Source: Sodiomyces alkalinus F11
Taxonomy: Eukaryota > Ascomycota > Sordariomycetes > Glomerellales > Plectosphaerellaceae
Assembly (NCBI RefSeq): GCF_003711515.1
Contig: NW_021167079.1
Location: 5,884,385 to 5,948,384 of the forward strand
Reading direction: 5' to 3'
Length of the DNA: 64,000 nucleotides
Part shown: positions 12,852 through 22,492 of the stretch, in pieces
How the letters are laid out: each line of letters opens with the position of its first letter
How positions within the stretch are numbered: the first letter of the stretch is position 1
Position numbers and translations under genes: made by a program
Notes under the pieces: model-generated
What the model saw: only the letters and a program-made list of their open reading frames with translations
Told to the model about the DNA's origin: nothing
The model's database searches: none

Positions 12852-13484
12852 AGGCAGCAACCAGCGATGCTTCTGCTACAAACCAACCAGGAGGCTTGTT
12901 CACAAACGGTGCGCAAGACGACGTTTCAGACAAGATGCCTCGGCGTATATGTAGAAGATTGCCGTTGAATGAATGTAAGAGCCACGCGGAGGGGCGATGT
13001 GGACGTTTGAATTGGTGTTGATTTGCGGACTCGAGTACGGAGTAATAAGGTAAGGAAAAGTAAAGGTACCTTATTAAGACCTCGTGTTTGGCCTTTCGCC
13101 TTCCGTTTACAATGACATAATTTTCTCCAGGGGCAACCGAGTCGAGGTACGAAAAGCAAAGCGTCATGTACAGTTACTTAATTTCTCACAATTTACACTC
13201 ATGTGGAATGTACCTGTACTCTCTACAGTGCGGGGTAAATACCTCATACGTTGACATAAAAAGGGAGTACGTTGTACTTACATTCTGAGTCAGCAGGCAC
13301 CTTAGGTGCATGATAAGATAAGGTATTACGGAGTGCCCCTGAATTTCGACGAGGAACACTGACTGACCTGTCGGTCAACCAAAAATTCAGTACACAACAG
13401 CCCCATAACCAAGAGCACCCGTATTTCTTCATCACATCACGTCTTGGTGCATACATCTGCCGACTCGTACGAAATAATTATTCT
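12852..13484. other. Intergenic region upstream of the SNF2 gene
   Basis: It holds the promoter of the minus-strand SNF2 gene and the 3' flank of the next minus-strand gene. No gene recognised. It contains a GAGTACGGAGTA motif at 13030-13043 and GGTAAGG/GGTACCTTATTA motifs at 13047-13075. Confidence 0.55.
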
Positions 13485-15601
13485 TCATTTTGTCGGCGAA
13501 TCAGCATACGGATCGAATCCAACTCGCCGCTTCGCCTCTTTGCGTGCCTTCCACCGTTCCTCGCCCCTGAGTCCCGTCGTAGATGTTTCTTCCAGAAAGA
13601 AATTTAGGACGTGGTCGTGGATGGTCAGATGAGATGCTTGCTGGAACTCCTGCAGGCTCGTCAGGCGAATCAACATCTCGAGCAAGGACAGCGACGTCGT
13701 GACGGCGCCAAATGGCGACCTGGCCACTGCTACGGTCGCGTGCGTCTTCTCCATAGAGTGCGACACGCTCGCACGCGCATGGGACTCCGCCTTATGTATC
13801 GAGTTGACGGGCGAGGATTGTAGTAAAGATATATTCTTGATCCTCTGGGTCAACGTCGTGTCGACCGAAACCCGGACCGTCGAAATTCGATCGTTGGCTG
13901 CTGGCGGTTGTTCAGTGGTGCCGCCAACCACCTCTTGCTCCGCTCCGCTTCGATCCGGAATGCCCTCCAGCACTTCGGGAAAGTCTCTGTCTCCATCTGC
14001 CACATCTTCCCCATCTTCGCTGATTTCATCTTCCTCGAACACCTCCAGAGCGATCCACTCCGGGTCGAGGTCGCTGGGCAATCCCCACGATCCAGACTCG
14101 CTGGGCGTTCGAGGTACATCGGTGACGCCGGAAACCCCAGCCTCCAGGCAATCTTGCTGCAACTGCCAGTTTATTTCCCTTTGCTCGTCGCCGGGCTCCC
14201 TATCCTCCCCCTCGAATACATCTTCGCACGTAGCCATTTGTTGCCTCATCTCCATCGGGGGTTTTGCGTCCACATCGCGCTTGAGAAGCAAAACGGGGTT
14301 ATGCTCACCCTCTGCGTTGTTTCCGATGTTGAGGATACGCCCGGTATCCGCGTAGAAGACTTTGGATATCTGGTGTACGGGGATGGACTCGCGTAGGCCG
14401 GCCCGGACCATATCATCATAAGGTGAAGCCCTTTCGTCTTCCTCGTCGTGGACTCTGCCGTCGTCTAGGTCTTCGATGATCTCGATATGGTAGCCATATT
14501 GTTCCGGACCTCCTGCTGCCGGATCGACGCTGCTGCGGCCAGGCGTATCGCTTGACAATTTTGGCCGATATCCGCGCGACCCGTCAAAAACATAACTGTA
14601 GGGTACTCGACAGAGACGCACCCTAGCCTTGTGGATGACTTCCTTCCACAGAGGCCTCCTTGTCCCCTCTTCCACCCCATACGGTCTCGCCGAGCATCCA
14701 TTCTGGGACGACCTCAGAGGCGAACCAGGACTACCGGTGCCTGGGAACCTGCCATCCGCATCAGGTTGCGAGACGGACGAGGGCTGGTGATCCGCATGAC
14801 CAAGGAAAAGCATGTAGAGCGAGAGGGTAAAGGCGGGTCCAATCTGGACCGGCCGCTCGGGGTCGCTTGCGTACAAGGTATCGCCAAAGAAAAGGAAGGC
14901 GCTGGCCTGCATCAGCCTAGATGGCGAAACCCCCGGAGACAGTGATGACGCGAGGTTCTCCCCCGAGGCGGTGATGGCCATGTGCAGCAGCGGAATCTCC
15001 CGGTCTATGCGGCCGAGTAAGTCTTTGATGTCTGAAATAATACGCCCAAGTTGGTCCCGTTGCGCTTCTGTGGTCCTTGCCCGACTTGTGCCCTGGTGAG
15101 CATCCTCAACCGCCGAGGCAACTTCTTCTAGTTCCCTTCCTAGTAAGTTAATGTCTCGGTGCAGGGATCTGGTGAGTGGAAGTGCCGACTCGAGGAAGGC
15201 ATTCCCTCTACCTGACCTTGTAACCAGTAACCAGAATAGCATTAGCAAAAAGAAGAAAAAACCCCTACTCCATGGTGGCAAGGAAGGAACGGCCAGGCAC
15301 CTACTTGAGCTCGATGAGATCAATGGCTGGTGAAAGGACCTGCAGGTGAGAAGATATACCTTAGTTAGCATCCTGCGAGCTCGACGGTGACAAAATCGAA
15401 GGCGGCCGAGTCAGTCCAAACCTTGATCTTGCTGTTCAATTGCCTTTGCAATCCTTCAAGCTCGTCCAGGATACTCTTGTCGTCCACTTTCCTCAGAAGC
15501 CGTGAGCACTGGGAAACAGCATATGTCGAAGTCAGAGCGATACCAGATCGCATGGCCATATTCAGTGCCTGGTACCCAAGATGAGACAAAAGGGCGTCCA
15601 T
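13485..15601 (-). CDS. RanGTP-binding protein, Yrb30-like
   Basis: Member of the fungal RanGTP-binding family (Yrb30 type), which binds Ran-GTP and modulates its GTP hydrolysis in nucleocytoplasmic transport. Exons on the minus strand: 15601-15422, 15339-15305 and 15216-13485 (648 aa). The 35-nt middle exon restores the family sequence KIK|VLSPAIDLIELK|SGRGNAFLES; without it the frame stops. The first intron has a GTTTGG donor but a good GCTAAC branch site. Diagnostic segments are MDALLSHLGYQALNMAMRSG at the start, SPSRLMQASAFLFFGDT and QIGPAFTLSLYMLFLGH in the middle, and TTGLRGEERWKARKEAKRR plus VGFDPYADSP at the end. A Ser/Pro/acidic variable section lies between. The family name is from recognition of these blocks; no biochemical detail can be read from the DNA. 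Confidence 0.82.
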
Positions 15602-16122
15602 GGTGAGCTTCCGGTTCCCATCTCCAGAGGTAGTGAGATGATGTAGCACGATGGCCAAGTTTGCACCTTGAACGGTGTACTAATTATACACATCCCCAGG
15701 CCAGAAAGCCACTTTTTCACTTCTGGAGAGTCTTGTTGGATAAGAGAATAAAGACCGTTTGTACCAGATGCCAAGCAGTGTTGTTCTCATCGTGTGCTTG
15801 GACAATGGCAATCGAATTTCACATAAGGTAGGTAGGTAGATACCATTCAGATACCTCCCAGGTAGGTACCTTATTTACTCTCTCCATTCACGAGTCTTGC
15901 TGCCTGGTTTGGTGACCCCAAACACATGAACGTGCGTATACAGTGCGCTTGAATAAGTAGCTGTGTATATAGCCCAGCATCTTCTAGTGTTTACCTTACA
16001 AATCCGTGTATACAACGTATATGCTAAGGGGCACGCACGGTGGCAAGGCACCATCCATCGCCACCCCGCATTGTTTTGCTTGGTGGGGCACCCTCAACCA
16101 CAGCACCCCCTAACGAGTAACA

Positions 16123-16389
16123 ATGTCTCCAGTTGTCAGGCGCAGATTTCCCAATTTTTCTGCTCGGGCAAAATCTTCAGACTTGCTGCCTCTCGTAACC
16201 GTGCCACGAGAAAATACAACAGAAGGACGATTCACCCCTCTCTACCTCTCTACGCCCTTCACCCATCAAAATCGGTCATTAAGGCTCTTGGACGACGGCC
16301 CGGGCGTCTTACCTCTCCCCGTCGAGCGCGAGTTCCTCCCTCCCAAGGCGAAGCCGCGCAGTTACCCCGCCATCAATTTTGACTACTGA
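16123..16389 (+). CDS. Possible small protein or upstream ORF, 88 aa
   Basis: An open frame with a favourable start context (AACAATGTC) lies 101 bp before the sup35 ATG. The product is basic at the N-terminus (MSPVVRRRFPNFSARAKSSD) and ends in a Pro-rich stretch, VLPLPVEREFLPPKAKP. I do not recognise the family. It could be a small, perhaps organelle-targeted protein, an upstream ORF of the sup35 transcript, or chance. A TATA-like element between it and sup35 would argue for a separate transcript. The call is weak because only length, start context and composition support it. Confidence 0.3.
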   Translation: MSPVVRRRFPNFSARAKSSDLLPLVTVPRENTTEGRFTPLYLSTPFTHQNRSLRLLDDGPGVLPLPVEREFLPPKAKPRSYPAINFDY

Positions 16390-16423
16390 CGTCCTGGCCC
16401 CAGACGGACGTCCGGTCACATCA

Positions 16424-16429
16424 TATAAA
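16424..16429 (+). promoter_or_regulatory. TATA-like element upstream of sup35
   Basis: TATAAA lies 62 bp before the sup35 ATG. Position and sequence fit a core promoter, but fungal promoters often work without such a box, so this is only suggestive. Confidence 0.4.
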
Positions 16430-16490
16430 CCCAGTCAACGTCACACAAAAGTCGCTCCCCCACGACCGATCAGCGTTCAAACGAGTCGTC

Positions 16491-18863
16491 ATGTCTAACC
16501 TCAACTCCTGGGAAGACGACCGTGCTGCCCAGCAGGACGATAACCTGTCGCGACAGGCCGAGCAGCAGCTCAACATCAACGCGCAGCAGAACCCCCAAGC
16601 GCCGACCTTCCAACCTGGTGCTGCCAGCTTCCAGCCCTCGGCACAAACCTTCCAGCCAGGCCAGCAATATGGAGGCTATGCGGCCCAGTACCAGCAGTAC
16701 TACAACCAGGGTTACAACTATCCTCAATACGGCGGCGGACAAGGGTTTGATCAGTACGGAGGACAACAAGGTTACGGACAGTATGGTCAGCAAGGCTACA
16801 ACCAGTCTTACGGTACGTTTTACTCAACTCTCCTGTCCTTTTTTTTTTTCTTTTGTTCTTTTTTTCTTTTTTTCGTCTTCCCTTTCCCAAGCCGCCCCTG
16901 GTTGTTTTGCCCCTCGCCTCTGACGACTAGCTCTCCACCTTTATAGGCCAACAGTATCCCCAGCAGGGTCAGCAAGGCCGCCAGGGTCAGCAGCAGCAAT
17001 ACCAGCAGCAGCAGCAGCAGCCCCCCCAGCACCGACAGGCCCAAGCGACTCCGGCTGCCGCCGCTCAGCCGGCCCCTGCGACCGCTCCCGCTCCCCAGCC
17101 GTCAGTGAAGAAGGAGGGTGGTGTCAAAGTACTGAGCCTCGATGGAGGAGACGCCGCCAAACCCAAGACTAAAGTTCTCTCCATTGGCGGTACTGCGCCT
17201 GCCAAGGTCGAAAAGAAAGTCGTTCCGGAGGCGTCTAAGAATGATGGCGGCCCCACTGCAGCTGCCGTCGGCGCCAAGGCTACCGCATCCAAGGCCATCG
17301 AGAAAACGGGGGCAACGACCAAGAGTACCGCTAAATCAGGAAAGACGTCTCCCTCGCCTTCCTCGGGGAGGTCTAGCCCCACGGCCGGTTCCAAAGGCGT
17401 GTCATCACGGGCGGCAGATGCTGTCGAGGCGGAGCAGTCCGCCGACGTCGATGAGGACACCCTCAAGGAAGTCTACGGAAAGGAACACGTCAACATCATT
17501 TTCATCGGCCATGTCGACGCCGGCAAGTCCACCCTCGGCGGTTCCATTCTTTACGCGACCGGCATGGTCGACGAGCGGACCATGGACAAGTACAAGCGAG
17601 ACGCCAGGGAAGCCGGTCGCGAGACTTGGTACCTTTCCTGGGCTTTGGATTTGACATCGGAAGAGCGCACCAAGGGCAAGACCGTCGAGGTGGGCCGGGG
17701 CTTCTTCGAGACGGAGAAGCGGCGTTACAGCATCCTCGATGCACCCGGTCATAAGACGTACGTACCCAACATGATTGGCGGCGCGTCACAGGCCGACGTC
17801 GGCATCCTCGTCATCTCGGCTCGCAAGGGCGAGTACGAGACGGGCTTCGAGCGAGGAGGCCAGACTCGAGAGCACGCCATGCTTGCCAAGACCCAGGGCG
17901 TCAACAAGCTCATCGTGGTCATCAACAAGATGGACGATCCTACGGTCGAGTGGTCCCACGAACGATACCTGGAGTGCACGACCAAGCTCGCCCAGTTCTT
18001 GAAGGGGACAGGCTACAATCTGAAGACGGACGTAACGTTCATGCCTATTGCGGCGCAGCAGGGCATGGGCATCAAGGATAGGGTGCCCAAGGATAAGGCG
18101 CCGTGGTGGGAGGGCCCGTCGCTGCTGGAATACCTGGACGGCATGCAGGCGCTGGAGCGTAAGCTCAACGCGCCGTTCATGATGGCGGTCGCGGGCAAGT
18201 ACCGTGACTTGGGCACCATGGTCGAAGGCAAGATCGAGGCCGGTGTGGCCAAGAAGGGCATGTCGCTCGTCATGATGCCGAACAAGCAAACCGTGGAAGT
18301 GGCGGCTATATACGGAGAGACGGAAGAAGAGGTGCAGCTCGCCCAGTGCGGTGACCAGGTGCGCATGCGCCTCAGGGGCGTAGAGGAGGACGAGCTCTCG
18401 CCGGGATTCGTCCTCTGCTCGCCGAAGCGGTTGGTGCACACCGTGACGGCCTTCGAGGCGCAGATCAGGATCCTGGAACTGAAGAACATCCTGACGGCCG
18501 GTTTCAACTGCGTCCTGCACGTCCACGCGGCCATCGAGGAGGTGACCTTCGCGGCCCTCCTTCATAAGCTGCAGAAGGGGACCAACCGAAAGAGTAAGTT
18601 GCCGCCGTCGCACGCCAAGAGGGGAGACAGCATCATCGCCCGCCTGGAAGTGACTGGCGGCGCCGGCGCGGTTTGCGTCGAGAAATTCGAAGATTACCCA
18701 CAAATGGGTCGCTTCACTCTCCGAGACCAGGTACGTAGTTGGACAAAACGGAACGCCTTGCTGGGACTTTTCGGGGGGGATGTGGATCGCTAATACTATA
18801 CTACAGGGTCAAACTATTGCTATTGGCAAGATCATCAAGCTGATCACGGATGACTCGTCTTGA
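16491..18863 (+). CDS. sup35: Translation termination factor eRF3 (Sup35), GTP-binding subunit
   Basis: GTPase that works with eRF1 to release the finished peptide at stop codons. Exons 16491-16812, 16947-18730 and 18807-18863 give 720 aa. The N-terminal 150 or so residues are Gln/Asn/Tyr/Gly-rich with repeats such as QQGYGQYGQQGYNQSYG, the composition of a prion-like domain, and carry three FQPG or FQPS units (TFQPGAASFQPSAQTFQPG). A charged Lys/Ala/Ser-rich linker precedes an EF1A-like GTPase: G1 GHVDAGKST (near 295), SWALDLTSEERTKGKTVEVG (switch I), DAPGHK (near 371) and NKMD (near 434), then the two beta-barrel domains. The last exon codes only the terminal 18 residues. The gene is divergent from the Ran-binding gene. 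Identification is firm; prion behaviour is not implied by composition alone. Confidence 0.95.
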
Positions 18864-21800
18864 ACCAAACGGAACTGATAGATGACCAAGGGCCTGTTTC
18901 TTGTGCCGAAACGTTGAAACGTCTTTGGAACCGGGTGAAGATAGCAGTCTGTCGAAGCTTTGGCACAGAACAGCTGTGTCCGGGGAGGGGAATAAATGGA
19001 TCGCGGCAACAGTCCGAGGAAACAATTCCCGAGACGAAGCGGGATGCTAGCGATGACGCGAGACCGGCATGCCAGTAGTTGGAGCAGGGGGGCGGCTGGG
19101 GGGCATATGGTCGCCGTCATGATAGAGCCTTACGTGAAATGCAATAGAACGAGTACATAGGCTTTCCAGGGCCAGATGAATTACTTTCATGGAGCTCAAG
19201 TGCCTATCCGTTATCACAGCGTACGCTCCACATTTTCCAGCATCTTCATCTTGTCGCATGGACAGAAATAGCCCGATCATACCTAACCTCCGACAGGTGA
19301 CTTGAGAGACGTGACGACCTCTACGTGTAGATGAACTGGATTCCGGCGGATTCTCGTGTCGGGGAAAGACCCCTGGAAAAGAGAAAAGGCCTAGAAAGTC
19401 ACAGGGCGACGAAAACAAGCCGGAAAGCGCAAGGACTGTACATACGTAGGTGGTTGGGCTGAAATCGGTTTAAATGTTTGATCGGGCTTCCGTTTGCAAC
19501 TTCAATCAGGTCGACAGGGATGCAGGGGTGCAAGGAGCGGAATGCGGAGCCGAGCGTCTCCCGAAATGGTTCACATGGCGTCGTTGCTGGGTTTACTCAG
19601 CCCCAAGCCAGTTGAACCCCCCGGTCCAACGGAGGATTTCGGTGTGGAGCTACGTGTACAGTACATGGATAGGCCAAGGTCTCGACGTCACGAGTTCGGC
19701 CAGACCCTGTTCTTTTGTCACAGACTCACCAGCACAGAGGGGACCAGACCGTCCATCGAAGCTTTCAGGGCGAGATGAGAAGCGTGCGGTTTTCATGACC
19801 CCCGTGACATGAATCTGGAAGTATCCGAGGACACGCGACCTATAAAATAATAATAATAGGTTTTGTACGGAGACCTGCGACCTGTGGAGTTATGCGTCAC
19901 GAGTCTCACCGCTGACCGGGAGAGACTAGGTCGAGACTTCTGTTCCCCTTGCCTTTTTCGTGAAAGGAGAAGTATGGCTTTTGATCACGACGCGAGGTAT
20001 CGTCGGTCAAGATACCAGGTACGATTTGGGATTTTCAGTACGAGGTCGGGAGAAGTCGGAACAAAAGCCAGGCTGACCGCAGCCAAGTTGCATGTGGTAG
20101 GTGATTTTGTTGTCATGATACGGCCAATGGCGGCTTTCGGATTAGGGATCCACAGCGGGCACGCAGGGGAAGCGGCTCTTCCTGTGCAGACGCTGGCAGG
20201 TCGGACTCGAGTAACGTCATTTATTATGGGGATGATACGTCCACTCCTCCACAGACAAGTGGGAAATTGGAGGTAACAAGGCTTCCCGGGTTTGTAAGGC
20301 AAGGTACGAAGTACCTGATAAGTACTAAAGTAGATAAGGTATGTGAGGAAGCGAAACGGCGAAATATGATAATGTTTTCCGTTCAGCCGGGTGGAAAGGG
20401 AACGGACAAGCACCACGATCCCGTTCATCCTCCATTTGTTCTGATACATCGTCATGATCATCACCGCTGTCAGACTTGTGAAGTACGAATAGGGTTGGGT
20501 TAGTTGGCTCAGTCTGGGGGAGATGGAACCTGAATCCGGATCTCAATCTAGATCTCAACTCCGGGGGTCCCAGTTTCCAGAGCCCCCGCGTGCTGAGTCA
20601 AAGGGAGGGGGGGGCAAGAAACCAATCCAAGGACAACTTTAGCTAGAGTCTTAGTTCAGCGGAAGGCAGTACCTGTGATGAAATTCTTGGCCAGGTCTTC
20701 TAAATCCGGGGGTCCGTCCCTTCCATCAATTACCAGTATGTGTACTCCGTAATTAATTACTTCGGAAGCCTCTGTTCTGTCCTTCTGAGCCCCTGAGGCA
20801 GCCATGCCGCCTTGATGGAGAATTTCCTCAGCCCTACCTCAAGTGACGCTTTCCGCTTTCCTCATCAAGGGTCGGTAGGGTCAAATCGTTCGTTACCTTT
20901 TTGCGAAGATAAGCACCCCCTGGGCACCCCGCGAGCCGGTAAGAGTGTCGGCAAACGGGCCCCGATAATACGGAGAAGACTGAAGATTCTTTCACACCTC
21001 TCCCCAGCATCCCGTCCTCGACATCCGGCTTTGTACTTCGTAGGTTACAAGGTAAGTCGGCCGTTGGAGACGGATCCAAGCCGGTGACATACGGTCTCTG
21101 GTACGAAGTGCTTCCTTGCTTGGGGGCTCGCACCTGACTCCTCGGGGTGGCCTCTGTGAATTTTTCATTGCAATTGGACAGACTAGTCGGGAAAGACAGA
21201 CGGAGTATGGCAGGTGATGGGTCAACAGTACTACGAAATAGGGGTCCGGCTCCATGTCGACATGCCGCCATTCCATGTTATCTACCTTACCTACCTTATT
21301 TATCCCTTGCCTTTGGTCAGTAACTCGGTCCAGCGCCAGATACGGTTTATGGGCGCGGCTTCTGAGCGCAAGAAGAAGCAGAAGAAAGCAACAAGGGGTC
21401 CCGGAGAACAACGGCGCCGCATATAGAGTGCTACTTCATGCTCCTCACCTAGAACCTCAATCAATTGCCCTCGCGAGACGGAGTGCGAAGGGTGGTGTAC
21501 GGATAGGTACTTGTTGTGGGACCATCGAGAACCATGTTGTCGACAGGGGGTTTGAAGGAGATGACTTCCATTCCTGCCCCTGGCCTTGTTAATAATTACG
21601 TACCAACTTGTCACGACGTGCATACACGGACCCGAAATGCCAGAAAAATGGCAGCAGAGACCCAATGCGGGGGAGAGAAGGTAGAAGGTCTCGAAGGTCA
21701 AGGGTCTCGTTCCTCGCACGTTCCGGTATTAATTCGTATCCCAGGTGCCCCCCTGCGACAACTGGAACACTGTTAGAAGTATCGACGTCAGACCAGCCAG

Positions 21801-22492
21801 TGACGTTTTGTTGCTTGCCTCCATGACCCCACACCGAACTCCCATCCGCTTATATCTTTCGTGTCCCTCAAGTCGTCCGCCTTGTATATCCTCGGCTTCG
21901 GCTTGTGCATTCTCGCATTTTCCTAACGGGCGCTACTGTTTTCCTCTTTTCTTACGCTCCACACCTGTGCAATACTCCCCAAGTGGACATCGCGGGTACG
22001 CTAAGATTCAGGCCAGCCCAGGAAACCACCTATCGGGAGACGTAACGCAACGCTTGGGCAACTAATAAGCCTAGATTCATACAACGTACCTCGACTCTTC
22101 ACTTCGCAAGATACCGGGCCGTCACTTGGCTTTCTACACTGCTTTTCCCGACCCGGTTCAAACTCTACGAATACATAAACATGAAGGACCCCATCGCTAG
22201 GACGCGTTCCCCCTATGTCGATCCAACAGTCAAAGGTCCCAAGTCACAGATCTTAACCGAAGGATATCAGTCAGACTTTCGCAAGAGTTCGTCATCCCGT
22301 CATCCCCTCACCCTCCCACTACCCCATTCCGTCATCCCTCCACAACTCCTACCCAATTCCTACTTGAACGATACAATCGACCCGTCTTCCACTCCGTTCA
22401 ACTCGCCCCCCCAGCCAACATCGCTTTCGTCCGACGTCTTCATCACACTTTTCTACACGTGCAAACAAATCGTGTCAACCGCCGACGCTAAC
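18864..22492. other. 3.6-kb gene-poor region between sup35 and PEPCK
   Basis: I find no exon set that matches a known family on either strand. An AATAAA at 18991-18996 may serve sup35. The rest is medium-complexity DNA with short TACCTTACCTACC-like motifs (20330-20341, 21280-21298) and a TACTCCGTAATTAATTAC motif at 20741-20758. The last part, from about 22140, is C/T-rich and is probably the PEPCK leader; an ATG at 22181 is in frame with the PEPCK start (see findings). Confidence 0.55.
18991..18996 (+). terminator. Possible polyadenylation signal of sup35
   Basis: AATAAA lies 128 bp beyond the sup35 stop codon, within the usual distance for a fungal 3' end. No other evidence. Confidence 0.35.

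Larger units (their letters stand above)
15602..16490. other. Divergent promoter region, Ran-binding gene / sup35
   Basis: Shared upstream region of two divergent genes. It carries AGGTAGGTAGGTA and GGTAGGTACCTTATTTA motifs at 15822-15876, an 88-codon ORF at 16123-16389 listed separately, and a TATA-like element at 16424-16429. Confidence 0.6.

Noticed and set aside
12781..13167. 128-codon minus-strand frame upstream of the SNF2 gene
   Set aside because: It crosses the inferred first exon and donor in another frame; splicing in that frame runs into a stop at once. No family resemblance.
17786..18703. 305-codon minus-strand open frame
   Set aside because: Antisense shadow of the eRF3 GTPase exon.
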